This document shows positions 11,230-20,126 of a stretch of 64,000 nucleotides of DNA, in pieces. Source of the stretch: DAHUXD01 sp963736455 (GTDB lineage: Bacteria > Acidobacteriota > Thermoanaerobaculia > UBA5066 > Gp7-AA6); the NCBI GenBank assembly GCA_963736455.1, contig CAVTON010000002.1:620001-684000 (forward strand). Reading direction: 5' to 3'. The position numbers and the translations under genes are program-made. How positions within the stretch are numbered: the stretch's first letter is position 1; each line of letters begins with the position of its first letter. The notes beneath the pieces are model-generated. The model was not told the DNA's origin and ran no database searches. It saw nothing but the letters and a program-made list of their open reading frames with translations.

Positions 11230-11817
11230 TCAGCGCAGCCGGCGGCCGAAGTCCGCCATCAAAGGCTTGCCGGTGGCCTCGGCGAGTGCCACCCCGATGG
11301 CTCGTTTCTCGCGGGGCGAAGCGGCGCCCGCGACCGGGTGCCATTTGCCCCGCGATCGAGCCGCGAGCCGCGTGACCGCCCACGTCCACCACGGGGGCAG
11401 AGGCCAGAGGGTTTCGCGCCAGCAGTCGAGCTCTCCGAGAGGGATCGTGCGCGTTCGTGTGCGCTCGAAGACGGTCGTCCGGATCGTCACTCGATCGGGC
11501 CCCGCCTCGATCCGTTCCTCCGCGAAGGCGAGGGCCGCCAGGCCGACCAGGGCCAGGGGCGCCGACAGAATGACGGCGACCGAGAGAAACGCCATGAGAG
11601 GCAGCGAGACATCGCCGAAGTCGCCGCGGCGGATCACGGACTCCCATGCCCGGCCGAGCCGCAACGAGCCGAGCAGCTCCGCGCCGGCGACCGCGGCCGC
11701 CGTGACCGCCATCTTCCAGCGCCACCCCCGGTCCCCGGCCAGAGCGGGTATGGCGACCGAGATGCCGCCGGCTCGAGCCGTGATGGCGATGCGCGGGGGC
11801 TTTCCGTTCGACAACAC
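11230..11817 (-). CDS. Hypothetical membrane protein with PH-like region
   Basis: I place the start at GTG 11817 (TTG 11814 is equally possible) because TACAAT lies at 11827-11822 on the minus strand, only 4-7 nt upstream. Upstream reading frame is low-complexity antisense of the divergent basic protein and is not credible. The 195-residue product has two hydrophobic segments around residues 45-60 and 85-110 (FLSVAVILSAPLALVGLAAL), followed by a beta-rich stretch (EERIEAGPDRVTIRTTVFER) resembling bacterial PH-domain membrane proteins. No catalytic motif is seen. It is 39 nt upstream of, and co-directional with, the DEAD-box gene. Confidence 0.55.
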   Translation of the reverse strand: MLSNGKPPRIAITARAGGISVAIPALAGDRGWRWKMAVTAAAVAGAELLGSLRLGRAWESVIRRGDFGDVSLPLMAFLSVAVILSAPLALVGLAALAFAEERIEAGPDRVTIRTTVFERTRTRTIPLGELDCWRETLWPLPPWWTWAVTRLAARSRGKWHPVAGAASPREKRAIGVALAEATGKPLMADFGRRLR

Positions 11818-11871
11818 CCCGATTGTATGATCCGAGTCCCGGCGGACGCCGGACTTGAGGAGGGACGGATC

Positions 11872-12294
11872 GTGGTGAAGAAGAGGAAAGCGGCCAGGAA
11901 AGCCTCGAAGAAGGGAGCCCGGAAAACATCGAGCAAGAAGGGGGCCGCCCGCAAGTCGGCCAGGAAAACTGCCCGGAAGGCGGTTCGGAAGACCGTCCGC
12001 AAGGCGGCGCCGAAGAGGAAGGCCTCCGCGGCCCGCAAGCCCGCGCCCCCGGCGAAAAAAACCGGGCGGCCCTCGCCCGCGCGAAAAAGCGGCCTGACGG
12101 GAGCGGCCTCCGCCGCCCTGCCGATGGCCGCCGCGGCTTCGGGGGCCGGAGAGGATTACGGGCGCGGGAGCTGGCGCGAGGAGGAGCTTTCCGCGGCCGA
12201 GCTCGACACGGATGCCCCGGAGCTCGACGAGCTCGAGTCCGAGCTCGACGAGGCCGAGCCGGGGGTCGAAGGCGAGGACGAAACCGAATGGTGA
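11872..12294 (+). CDS. Histone H1-like Lys/Ala/Arg-rich protein with acidic tail
   Basis: A strong AGGAGGG sits 8 nt before tandem GTG codons at 11872/11875. The 140-residue product has a very basic first half made of repeated K/R-A-A/S-R/K units (KKRKAARKASKKGARK), like bacterial histone H1/Hc1-type nucleoid proteins and the tails of some HU proteins. The last ~45 residues are strongly acidic (AELDTDAPELDELESELDEA). Such a bipolar protein could bind DNA through the basic arm and be self-masked or partner-bound through the acidic arm; this is inference. It is monocistronic, followed by a strong hairpin. It is not an ORF shadow: it has its own ribosome-binding site and terminator. Confidence 0.65.
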   Translation: MVKKRKAARKASKKGARKTSSKKGAARKSARKTARKAVRKTVRKAAPKRKASAARKPAPPAKKTGRPSPARKSGLTGAASAALPMAAAASGAGEDYGRGSWREEELSAAELDTDAPELDELESELDEAEPGVEGEDETEW

Positions 12295-12368
12295 CATCCG
12301 CGGGAAAAGGGGAGTAGGATCGAATCGACGAAGCTCCCATTGCCGGGCTCTTGCTCGGCTCGCGAGAA

Positions 12369-12394
12369 GAAGGTCCCGAGGAATCGGGACCTTC
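12369..12394 (+). terminator. Strong hairpin terminator after histone-like gene
   Basis: GAAGGTCCCGA and TCGGGACCTTC form an 11-bp perfect stem with a GGAA loop, followed by CGCATTTT. It lies 75 nt after the stop of the basic protein and 38 nt before the end of the convergent thioesterase gene, so it could serve both. Confidence 0.7.
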
Positions 12395-12431
12395 GCATTT
12401 TCGGGGGAGCCTTTCCGGAAGCGAGGCCGGC

Positions 12432-12782
12432 TTACCCCTTCGTGCGGATCGGCGTCGGACGCCGGTTCTTGTCGAGGTTCACGTAGGTCACCTCGGCCTC
12501 GGTGACGCGCACGCGGTTGCCGACGCCCTCGCTCGTCTGCGAGAAGACCTCCACCGAGATCGTGATCGACGTGCGGCCGATTTTCACGAGACGCGTGTAG
12601 AACGACACGAGATCGCCGACGTAGACCGGCTCGTGAAAGATCACTTCGTGCATCGCCACGGTCACGATGAATTCCGCGCCGCAGCGATGGGCCTCGACCG
12701 CGCCGGCCTGGTCGATGTATGAGAGAATCACGCCGCCGAAGATGGTGCCGTACGCGTTGGTGTCCTTCGGCATCATGATCAC
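12432..12782 (-). CDS. Acyl-CoA thioesterase, hotdog fold (YciA-like)
   Basis: MMPKDTNAYGTIFGGVILSY is the signature of the hexameric YciA/BACH-type acyl-CoA thioesterases; the Asp and Thr-Asn of PKDTN lie at the active site. Length from GTG 12782 is 116 residues. Family members usually have 12-18 more residues before this motif, and in-frame sequence reading AVSPAPDEGREPSIR is present upstream, up to a CTG that overlaps the stop of the preceding gene (CTGA). Translation from that CTG is possible but unproven. It is the last gene of a three-gene minus-strand operon. It hydrolyses acyl-CoA in the cytoplasm. Confidence 0.8.
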   Translation of the reverse strand: MIMMPKDTNAYGTIFGGVILSYIDQAGAVEAHRCGAEFIVTVAMHEVIFHEPVYVGDLVSFYTRLVKIGRTSITISVEVFSQTSEGVGNRVRVTEAEVTYVNLDKNRRPTPIRTKG

Positions 12783-12829
12783 GCGGATCGAGGGCTCGCG
12801 CCCTTCGTCCGGCGCCGGCGAGACGGCGC

Positions 12830-13228
12830 TCAGTAGCCGCCGCCCTTCTTAGGGATCCGCGGCGTGCCGTAGACCGTGCTCACGCGAGCGACGGTTCCGT
12901 CGGTCAAGTTGATCGTCAGCGTGCCGTCGGAAAAGTAGTAAGTCCAGATCTCGTGCCTGGAGTCTTTGCCTTCCGTGCCGACCGCGAACGAAGCCTTGCC
13001 GATCGCGGCCTCGACTTTCTCGCCGGTCATTCCGGGGTCGACCTTCCGGCGCGCGTCGGTCATGCTCCCCGCCTGGAGCCGTGACCCGACGCCGGCGATT
13101 TCGCGGGCCTGCCGGAGCTCGCGGCCCTCCCACCAGCGCGGAAGCCACAACGCGGCCGCGAGGAGAAGCGGGACGAGGACGATGGCGGCGAGCAGTCCTC
13201 GCCGGGTTCGCGGCTCGTCGTCGGTCAA
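12830..13228 (-). CDS. Membrane-anchored BamE/SmpA-like protein
   Basis: TTG at 13228 is preceded by GGAGGG and overlaps the upstream stop (TTGA). The 132-residue product has one N-terminal transmembrane or uncleaved signal segment (LLAAIVLVPLLLAAALW). The C-terminal ~70 residues fit the SmpA/OmlA (BamE-like) fold: PGMTGEKVEAAIGKASF, a tryptophan-containing strand and FSDGTLTINLTDGTVARV. BamE proper is a lipoprotein of the outer-membrane assembly complex, but no lipobox is present here, so this is only a fold-level call. It is the middle gene of the operon. Confidence 0.5.
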   Translation of the reverse strand: MTDDEPRTRRGLLAAIVLVPLLLAAALWLPRWWEGRELRQAREIAGVGSRLQAGSMTDARRKVDPGMTGEKVEAAIGKASFAVGTEGKDSRHEIWTYYFSDGTLTINLTDGTVARVSTVYGTPRIPKKGGGY

Positions 13229-13584
13229 CAGACGAATCCCTCCGAGACGCCGAGGACCCGCCGCATCGAGCGCTCGAGCTCCCGGGCCTGGCGCACGAGC
13301 TCGCGCGAGGAGCCCTCCCGGGTCGGCAGCCGCTCCGCCCGCTCCGCGACCTCGTCGAGGGCGGCCCGTGCATGCGAGGCGTCCACCTCGCGGGCCAGCG
13401 CCTCGTCGGCGACGAGCGCCTGCGCCAGCCGCGCCGGAATCGAGACGGCGGCCTTGCGCAGAAGTCGCGCCTCTTCCGGATCGCGCTCGGCGATCTCGTC
13501 CGCGACCGCGTAGGCCGCCTTCGCGAGCTCCATCGCCTGCGTCCAGAGCGGATGGTTCTTGTAGTCGGGGCGCTCCGGGATCAC
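13225..13584 (-). CDS. Four-helix bundle protein (23S rRNA-IVP-like)
   Basis: GTG 13584 is the start: TACAAT lies 6 nt upstream. The 119-residue product begins YKNHPLWTQAMELAKAAYAV and contains RKAAVSIPARLAQALV, matching the S23/four-helix-bundle family whose founding members are encoded by intervening sequences inside 23S rRNA genes. It forms an amphipathic helical bundle. The function is unknown even in the original family. Here it leads a protein-coding operon and its stop overlaps the next start. It is divergent from mdh. Confidence 0.6.
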   Translation of the reverse strand: MIPERPDYKNHPLWTQAMELAKAAYAVADEIAERDPEEARLLRKAAVSIPARLAQALVADEALAREVDASHARAALDEVAERAERLPTREGSSRELVRQARELERSMRRVLGVSEGFVC

Positions 13585-13590
13585 GCGAAC

Positions 13591-13596
13591 ATTGTA
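13591..13596 (-). promoter_or_regulatory. -10 box (TACAAT) for four-helix bundle operon
   Basis: TACAAT is separated from the GTG start by 6 nt. With normal promoter geometry the first transcribed base is the G of GTG, so the mRNA is leaderless. Confidence 0.55.
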
Positions 13597-13623
13597 GCCC
13601 GGAGTCCGCGGCCCGGTTCCGTA

Positions 13624-13629
13624 TAGAAT
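13624..13629 (+). promoter_or_regulatory. -10 box (TAGAAT) for mdh
   Basis: The sequence TATAGAAT ends 10 nt before the mdh ATG. There is no ribosome-binding site in this gap. The predicted leader is 0-3 nt. Confidence 0.6.
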
Positions 13630-13639
13630 CCGCGCTCGC

Positions 13640-14563
13640 ATGAAGCAAAAAGTCACCGTCATTGGAGCCGGCAACGTCGGAGCGACCACGGCCCAGCGCA
13701 TCGTGGAACGGGAGCTCGCGGACGTCGCCCTGATCGACATCGTCCCCGGCGTTCCCCAGGGCAAGGCGCTCGACATCATGGAGTCCTCGCCCGTCGAAAA
13801 GTTCGACGCCAGGATGACGGGGTCGAACACCTACGACGTCGCGGAGGGATCCGACGTCGTCGTGATCACGGCCGGTGTTCCGCGCAAACCCGGCATGAGC
13901 CGCGACGACCTCGTCGCGACCAACGAAGGGATCGTCGCGGACGTCGTCCGCAAGGTCCTCGCCGGCTCGCCGAACGCGATCCTGATCGTCGTCTCGAATC
14001 CGCTCGACGCGATGTGCGAAGTCGCCCGGCGGGTCTCGAAGCTTCCGCGCCATCGGGTCTTCGGGATGGCGGGTGTGCTCGACTCGGCGCGCATGCGCTG
14101 GTTCATCGCCGACGCGCTCGGCGTCTCCGTCGAAAACACGCACGCCTTCGTTCTCGGCGGCCACGGCGACACGATGGTGCCGCTGCCGCGCTTCTCGACG
14201 GTCGCCGGCATCCCCATCCCGGAGCTCCTGCCGAAGGAGAAGATCGACGCGATCGTGCAGCGCACGCGCGACGGCGGAGCGGAGATCGTCAACCTCCTCA
14301 AGACCTCGGCGTGGTACGCGCCCGCGTCGGCGGTCGTCGAGATGGTCGATGCCGTCCTGAAGGACAAGAAGAAGGTGCTGCCGTGCGCGGCCTTTCTCGA
14401 GGGCGAGTACGGCATGCGCGACGTCTATCTCGGCGTTCCGGTGCGGCTCGGCGCCGGAGGCATGGAGAAGGTGATCGAGATCGCGCTGTCGGAGGACGAG
14501 AAGGCGGCGCTCTCGCGCTCGGCGGAGGCCGTCCGCGAGCTCTTCCGCATCCTCAAGGTCTAA
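13640..14563 (+). CDS. mdh: Malate dehydrogenase
   Basis: Malate dehydrogenase interconverts malate and oxaloacetate with NAD in the TCA cycle. The 307-residue protein is of the LDH-like MDH type: the Rossmann motif VIGAGNVGATTA near residue 6, the Asp that selects NAD at the end of strand 2 (ALIDIVPG), the mobile loop with substrate arginines (GVPRKPGMSRDDL), and the catalytic His in GGHGDTMVPL. Length is normal. It has a leaderless-type promoter and is followed 13 nt later by an sdhC-like gene and then sucCD, giving a TCA block. Confidence 0.95.
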   Translation: MKQKVTVIGAGNVGATTAQRIVERELADVALIDIVPGVPQGKALDIMESSPVEKFDARMTGSNTYDVAEGSDVVVITAGVPRKPGMSRDDLVATNEGIVADVVRKVLAGSPNAILIVVSNPLDAMCEVARRVSKLPRHRVFGMAGVLDSARMRWFIADALGVSVENTHAFVLGGHGDTMVPLPRFSTVAGIPIPELLPKEKIDAIVQRTRDGGAEIVNLLKTSAWYAPASAVVEMVDAVLKDKKKVLPCAAFLEGEYGMRDVYLGVPVRLGAGGMEKVIEIALSEDEKAALSRSAEAVRELFRILKV

Positions 14564-14576
14564 GGGGGGCGCGGCG

Positions 14577-15194
14577 CTGGACCAACCGGCCCGAACGCTG
14601 CCGCGCCGGCTCCACGCGATCTCGGGCGTCGTGCCCGTCGGGGCGTTCCTCGTCTTCCATCTCGCGGTCAACGCATCCGCGTCGCGCGGCGCCGACGCCT
14701 ACAACGCGATGGCCCGACGGCTCCAGGAGTGGCCGGCCGCGCTTTGGATCGAGGCCGTGCTCATCGCCGCGCCGCTCGCTTACCACGGCCTCTACGGGCT
14801 CTTCCTCATCGCCGTGCGTCCGCCCGGGGGAGCGGCCGCGCCGGCCCGGCGGCGGTCTCTCGCCATCTTCCTGCGCGCCACCGGGGCGCCGCTCTTCGCC
14901 TTCATCCTGTTCCACCTCTGGACGACGCGCCTCGTCCAGGTCCGCGACCACGGGTCGATCGACCTGTTTCACTGGATGCAGGCGCTCTACGCGAGCCCGT
15001 GGATCCGCGCCGCCTACGTCGGCGGACTGCTCGCGGCCACGTCGCACTTCTCGGCCGGCCTCTGGAGCCTCGCGGAGGATTGGGAGCTCGCGCGGACGCC
15101 GGCCGCCCGATTCGCGGCGGCGGCGTTCTCGATCGCCGTCTTCGTCGCGCTCACTTCCCTCGGCATTCGCGCGCTCTCGGCGTTCCGGATCTGA
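14577..15194 (+). CDS. Succinate dehydrogenase cytochrome b subunit (SdhC-like)
   Basis: The product resembles the five-helix cytochrome b558-type SdhC that anchors succinate dehydrogenase and binds two haems. RRLHAISGVVPVGAFLVFHL, AYHGLYGLF, FILFHLW and ATSHFSAGLW supply membrane histidines for haem ligation. The full N-terminus needs a CTG start at 14577, which has AGGGGGG seven bases upstream; the first standard start, GTG 14631, would cut off the first haem-region histidine. From CTG the length is 205 residues, the usual size. No sdhA or sdhB is adjacent, so the flavoprotein and iron-sulphur subunits must lie elsewhere. Confidence 0.75.
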   Translation: MDQPARTLPRRLHAISGVVPVGAFLVFHLAVNASASRGADAYNAMARRLQEWPAALWIEAVLIAAPLAYHGLYGLFLIAVRPPGGAAAPARRRSLAIFLRATGAPLFAFILFHLWTTRLVQVRDHGSIDLFHWMQALYASPWIRAAYVGGLLAATSHFSAGLWSLAEDWELARTPAARFAAAAFSIAVFVALTSLGIRALSAFRI

Positions 15195-15215
15195 CGGGTT
15201 TCTTCCGAAGGCGGA

Positions 15216-15238
15216 TATAATCCGCGGCTTCTCCGCGG
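15216..15238 (+). promoter_or_regulatory. sucC promoter -10 and 5' UTR hairpin
   Basis: TATAAT at 15216-15221 is followed by CCGCGG-CTTCT-CCGCGG (15222-15238), a 6-bp stem with 5-nt loop, then GGAG before the ATG at 15245. The hairpin would sit at the very 5' end of the transcript, just before the ribosome-binding site, and could affect initiation or stability. Confidence 0.45.
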
Positions 15239-15244
15239 AGAACC

Positions 15245-16398
15245 ATGAGAGTTCACGAATACCAGGCCAAGGCTCTGCTCGCGCGATACGGCGTCCCCGT
15301 GCCTCGGGGCGAGGTGACCGACAGCCCGGCCGAGGCCCGCGAGATCGCGCGCAACCTGGGCGGCCGGGCCGTCGTCAAGGCGCAGATCCACGCCGGAGGC
15401 CGGGGCAAAGGCGGCGGCGTGAAGCTCGCGAAGGATCCCGAGGAGGCCCACGACCTCGCGAAGGCGATCCTCGGCATGACTCTCGTCACGCCCCAGACGG
15501 GTCCGGGCGGCCGGCTCGTCCGCAAGGTTCTCGTCGAGGAGGCGCTCGACATCGCCAAGGAGCTCTACCTCGGCATCACGCTCGACCGCTCGCGGGGCCT
15601 GCCCGTCCTGATGGCCTCGCGGTCGGGAGGCATGGAGATCGAGGAGGTCGCGGCGCAGGATCCGAGCGCGATCGTCCGCGAGGCCGTCGATCCCTCCACG
15701 GGCATGTTCCCGTTCCAGGCGCGCAAGCTCGCGTTCGCCCTGGGCCTCTCGGGGGAGAGCCTGAAGAAGGGCGTCGCCTTCATCCAGGCGCTGTTCCGCG
15801 CTTACATGGAAACGGACGCGAGCCTCGCCGAGATCAATCCGCTGCTCGTCACGAAGCAGGGCGACGTGCTCGCGCTCGACGCCAAGATGACTTTCGACGA
15901 CAACGCGCTCTTTCGCCATCCCGACATCAAGGAGATGCGCGACCTCTCCGAGGAAGACCCCCTGGAGGTCGAGGCGTCGCGCTTCGGTCTGAACTACATC
16001 AAGCTCGACGGCAACGTCGGCTGCATGGTCAACGGGGCCGGCCTCGCGATGGGGACGATGGACCTGGTCAAGCTCGCGGGCGGCGAGCCGGCCAACTTTC
16101 TCGACGTCGGCGGCGGCGCCAACGAGGAGCAGGTCAAGAACGCGTTCCGCATCATCCTCTCGGACCGGAACGTCCGGGCCGTCCTGATCAACATCTTCGG
16201 CGGGATCATGCGCTGCGACATCATCGCCAAGGGCGTGGTCGCCGCGGTGCGCGAGATGGGCCTGTCGATCCCGGTCGTCGTGCGCCTCGAAGGCACGAAC
16301 GTCGACCAGGGCAAGGCCATCCTGCGCGAGTCGGGTTTGAAGATCACGCCGGCCGACGGCCTCGCCGATGCGGCGCGTAAGGCCGTGGAGGCGGTGCG

Positions 16399-16402
<4 letters not shown>
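15245..16402 (+). CDS. sucC: Succinyl-CoA synthetase beta subunit
   Basis: SucC is the ADP/GDP-forming beta subunit of succinate-CoA ligase. The 385-residue protein starts with MRVHEYQAKALLARYGVPVP and has the ATP-grasp domain (QIHAGGRGKGGGVKLA) and the C-terminal ligase part (NIFGGIMRCDIIAKGV, VVRLEGTNVDQGK). All match the family in order and length. Its TGA overlaps the sucD ATG (ATGA), so the subunits are translationally coupled. Confidence 0.95.
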
Positions 16403-17286
<884 letters not shown>

Positions 17287-17311
17287 CCCGTCGTCGCGAG
17301 AGGAGACTCGA

Positions 17312-17725
17312 GTGGAACGGACACTGACCATTCTCAAGCCGGATGCCGTCGCCGCGGGACACGCCGGCGCGATCCTGGCCCATCTGGAGAAGGAAGGATT
17401 CCGCCTGATCGGGGTCCGGAAACTGCGCCTGTCGCCGGAGCAGGCCCGCGCGTTCTATGCCGTCCATCGCGAGCGGCCGTTCTTCGGAGGCCTGGTCACG
17501 TTCATGACCGAGGCCCCGGTCGTCGTCGCCGTGCTGGAGCGGCACGAAGCGGTGCCGCACCTGCGGCGCACGATGGGCGCGACCGACTCGCGCAAGGCCG
17601 AGCCGGGAACCGTGCGCCAGAAGTTCGGGACCGACATCGAGCGCAACGCCATCCACGGCAGCGACTCGGCGGACAACGCGGCGCGCGAGATCGCCTTCTT
17701 CTTCTCCGAAGCGGATCTGATTTAG
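17312..17725 (+). CDS. ndk: Nucleoside diphosphate kinase
   Basis: Ndk moves the terminal phosphate between nucleoside triphosphates and diphosphates. The 137-residue protein begins with RTLTILKPDAVAAGHAG and has the active-site His in NAIHGSDSADNAAREI. GTG 17312 is preceded by GAGGAG. It ends the sucCD operon, where it may equilibrate GTP and ATP formed by the ligase; that functional link is inference. Its stop overlaps the stop of the convergent RNA methyltransferase by 3 nt. Confidence 0.95.
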   Translation: MERTLTILKPDAVAAGHAGAILAHLEKEGFRLIGVRKLRLSPEQARAFYAVHRERPFFGGLVTFMTEAPVVVAVLERHEAVPHLRRTMGATDSRKAEPGTVRQKFGTDIERNAIHGSDSADNAAREIAFFFSEADLI

Positions 17726-18462
17726 CCGGCGTCGCCCGGCGCGGACAGGCGCAGCGCCACGAGAATCCGGTTCGCGATGCCTCGCAGGATCGCGACCTCT
17801 CGCGCCGAGAGAGGCCGTCCGGCGACGAGCCTCCGCCAGTCGCGCAGGGAACGGTCGCGGTGCCCCGTGTCGTAGAAGTCGATCGCCTCGAGGGCCCGGT
17901 CCCAGTGGCTCAACGCCGCTTCGATTTCCGCCGAGGGTGCCAGGGGCTCGGAGACGCGAGCGTCCGCGCGGTCCGGCGCAAACGCGCGGGCGATCGTGAG
18001 AACGGACGCGACCGCGTGCGAGACGTTCATCGTCGGAAAATCGGGCTCGGTCGGCAGCCGCAGACACGCCGAGCCGCGCGCCAGCTCGTCCTCCGTGAGG
18101 CCGCTCCGTTCCGGTCCGAAGACGAACGCCACGGCCGCGGAGCCGGTCTCCGCGAGAAAGCCCGGCAGCTCGGCGAGCCCGAGGTTGCGGGTCCGTCCGC
18201 GGGCCCGCAGGGAAGAGGTCGTGACCACGACCGGGTGGTCGGCCACGGCCGCCGGCAGATCGGGGAACCGTTCAATCGAAGCGAGAAGGTCGTCGGCGCC
18301 GGAAGCCAGGCGCGAAGACTCCTCGTCGGGCGCCACGCCGGGCTCGACGACCCGGAGGCGGCGGATCCCGAAGTTCTTCGCGACCCGGGCGGACGAGCCG
18401 AGATTCGAGGCATTTTGAGGGCGCACGAGGACGACCGCGAGGGGATCCGGAGCGGCTGGCAA
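17722..18462 (-). CDS. TrmH/SpoU family RNA 2'-O-methyltransferase, TrmJ-like
   Basis: This 246-residue SPOUT protein has motif 1 VRPQNASNLGSSARVAKNFG at the N-terminus, motif 2 FGPERSGLTEDEL and motif 3 LPTEPDFPTMNVSHAVA, which together form the knotted SAM site. The order and the C-terminal helical extension fit TrmJ, which methylates the 2'-OH at tRNA position 32; an rRNA target cannot be excluded. TTG 18462 is the likely start, with TAGACT 8 nt upstream and no ribosome-binding site. Confidence 0.8.
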   Translation of the reverse strand: MPAAPDPLAVVLVRPQNASNLGSSARVAKNFGIRRLRVVEPGVAPDEESSRLASGADDLLASIERFPDLPAAVADHPVVVTTSSLRARGRTRNLGLAELPGFLAETGSAAVAFVFGPERSGLTEDELARGSACLRLPTEPDFPTMNVSHAVASVLTIARAFAPDRADARVSEPLAPSAEIEAALSHWDRALEAIDFYDTGHRDRSLRDWRRLVAGRPLSAREVAILRGIANRILVALRLSAPGDAG

Positions 18463-18470
18463 CGGGCGAC

Positions 18471-18476
18471 AGTCTA
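18471..18476 (-). promoter_or_regulatory. -10 box (TAGACT) for TrmJ-like gene
   Basis: TAGACT ends 8 nt before the TTG start codon, giving a near-leaderless transcript. It is divergent from the VWFA promoter 45 bp away. Confidence 0.45.
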
Positions 18477-18521
18477 AAGGGCCGAAGGGTTCGGGGGAAT
18501 GCCTCGGCGGGTTTCGGGCCT

Positions 18522-18527
18522 TATAAT
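18522..18527 (+). promoter_or_regulatory. -10 box (TATAAT) for VWFA gene
   Basis: A consensus TATAAT is followed by 6 nt and the GTG at 18534. The expected first transcribed base is the first base of the start codon. Confidence 0.6.
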
Positions 18528-18533
18528 TTGTGG

Positions 18534-19475
18534 GTGAAACCCCTTCTGGCCCTCCCGCTGCTTCTCGTGTCGGCTCTGGCCGGCGGCCAGGCCCCGAAGC
18601 CCGCCGAGGAGCCTCCCACCTTTTCGGAGAGCGCGGGCGCGGAATACGTCATGCTGCCCGTCCTCGTCACCGACAAGAGCGGAAAGTTCGCCGACGGCCT
18701 GCGCAAGGAGGACTTCGTCCTGAAGGTCGGCGACATCCGCGTTCCCGTCGACACCTTCGATCGGGACGAGAGCGCTCCCGTATCGTTCGCGTTCCTCGTG
18801 GACACCTCGGGCAGCATGGGCGTGGCCCACAAGCTCGACAACGCCCGGAACGCGATTCGGACCATCGTCCGGTCGCACAAGACCGGCGACGACTTCGCCC
18901 TCTTCGCCTTCTCGGAGGGAGAGGTTCGCCTCATCGAGGACTTTTCCGACGATCCCGCCCGGCTGCTGCGGGGGCTCGACGCTCTCGAAGCGTCGGGGCA
19001 GACGGCCCTTTTCGACGCCGTGGCTTCGACACCCGAGCGGATGATGAAGGGTCGAAACAACAAGCGGGCGATCCTTCTCTTCACCGACGGTGTGGACAAC
19101 GCGAGCGAGCTGACGGCCGAAAAGATGGCGGAGCTCTTGCAAAGAGTGTCTGTGCCGGTCTACCCGATCGGCATGAAGGACTCGGCCTTTGACATTCTGA
19201 GCGACCGCCGGCGACCGGAGCTGTCGGTGGACACCCTGCAGATGCTCGCGGCGTCGAGCGGCGGGAGGCTTCACCTGGTCAGCAGCGACGACGATCTGCG
19301 GCCGCTGGCGGCCCAGATCTCCTCGGAGGTCCGGCAGCAATATCTTTTGGGGTTTGCGCCCTCCGGTAAGGGGGATGTAAAATACAGAATCGTATTCGTG
19401 TCCGTGGCCAAACCCGGTTCCTGGGTCGTCCGGACACGCCGGGGGTATCGGGGCACGGCCCCCGGCGGCTCGTAA
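18534..19475 (+). CDS. Secreted VWFA-related acidobacterial domain protein
   Basis: GTG 18534 gives 313 residues beginning with a signal peptide (KPLLALPLLLVSALAGGQA). Then comes the N-terminal strand typical of the acidobacterial VWFA-related family (VMLPVLVTDKSGKFADGLRK, VLKVGDIRVPVDTF) and a von Willebrand A domain with an intact MIDAS (LVDTSGSMG) and a later TDG motif. This domain is largely restricted to Acidobacteriota and is predicted to be extracytoplasmic; its ligand is unknown. It is followed 21 nt later by an OmpA-family lipoprotein gene and is likely co-transcribed. Confidence 0.85.
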   Translation: MKPLLALPLLLVSALAGGQAPKPAEEPPTFSESAGAEYVMLPVLVTDKSGKFADGLRKEDFVLKVGDIRVPVDTFDRDESAPVSFAFLVDTSGSMGVAHKLDNARNAIRTIVRSHKTGDDFALFAFSEGEVRLIEDFSDDPARLLRGLDALEASGQTALFDAVASTPERMMKGRNNKRAILLFTDGVDNASELTAEKMAELLQRVSVPVYPIGMKDSAFDILSDRRRPELSVDTLQMLAASSGGRLHLVSSDDDLRPLAAQISSEVRQQYLLGFAPSGKGDVKYRIVFVSVAKPGSWVVRTRRGYRGTAPGGS

Positions 19476-19496
19476 CCTTTTTTGAGGGAGGTGCAG

Positions 19497-20126
19497 ATGG
19501 TCAGGGGACAGCGAATCGGTTCCACGCTCACGGTTGGAGCGCTTCTTTTGGGGTCCTTCGGGCTCACGGCGTGCGCATCGAAGAAGTACGTCGGAGAGGA
19601 GGTCGCCAAAAGCAGCGCCACCACGGACAAGAGGATCAACGACGTCGAGTCGCAGGTCGAGGCCACGCAGACCAGGGTGAAGCAGCACGATCAGAAGCTG
19701 GCCGAGCTCGACACGGCGACGCGCGAGGCGCTCGAGCGCGCCCAGCAGGCCGGCAAGCTGGCCGAGGGCAAGTTCGTCTACTCGCTGGTTCTCTCGGATG
19801 ACGCGGCGAAGTTCCCGGTCAGCAAGTACGAGCTTTCGAAGGAAGCCAAGGACGCTCTCGATGGGTTCGCGGAGAGGCTGAAGTCCGAGAACAAGAACGT
19901 GTACCTGGAGATCCAGGGCCACACGGATGCCACGGGCTCGGATTCCTACAACATGCAGCTCGGCCACGATCGGGCCGAGGCGGTGCGCCGCTACCTGAAC
20001 AAGCAGGGCGTGGCGTTGAACCGCATGTCCACGATCTCGTACGGCAGCTCGGAGCCCGTCGAGTCGAACAAGACCAAGGACGGCCGGGCGAAGAATCGCC
20101 GCGTCGTGGTCATCGTTCTCGCGTAG
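19497..20126 (+). CDS. OmpA-family (Pal-like) peptidoglycan-binding lipoprotein
   Basis: ATG 19497 follows GAGGGAGGT. The 209-residue precursor has a lipoprotein signal with Cys near residue 26 (FGLTAC). A coiled coil follows at about residues 40-85, then an OmpA C-terminal domain with the peptidoglycan-binding loop IQGHTDATGSDSYN and the partner arginine region HDRAEAVRRYL. The protein would sit in the outer membrane and grip the cell wall, like Pal or similar tethers. It is paired with the upstream VWFA gene and followed by an excellent intrinsic terminator. Confidence 0.88.
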   Translation: MVRGQRIGSTLTVGALLLGSFGLTACASKKYVGEEVAKSSATTDKRINDVESQVEATQTRVKQHDQKLAELDTATREALERAQQAGKLAEGKFVYSLVLSDDAAKFPVSKYELSKEAKDALDGFAERLKSENKNVYLEIQGHTDATGSDSYNMQLGHDRAEAVRRYLNKQGVALNRMSTISYGSSEPVESNKTKDGRAKNRRVVVIVLA

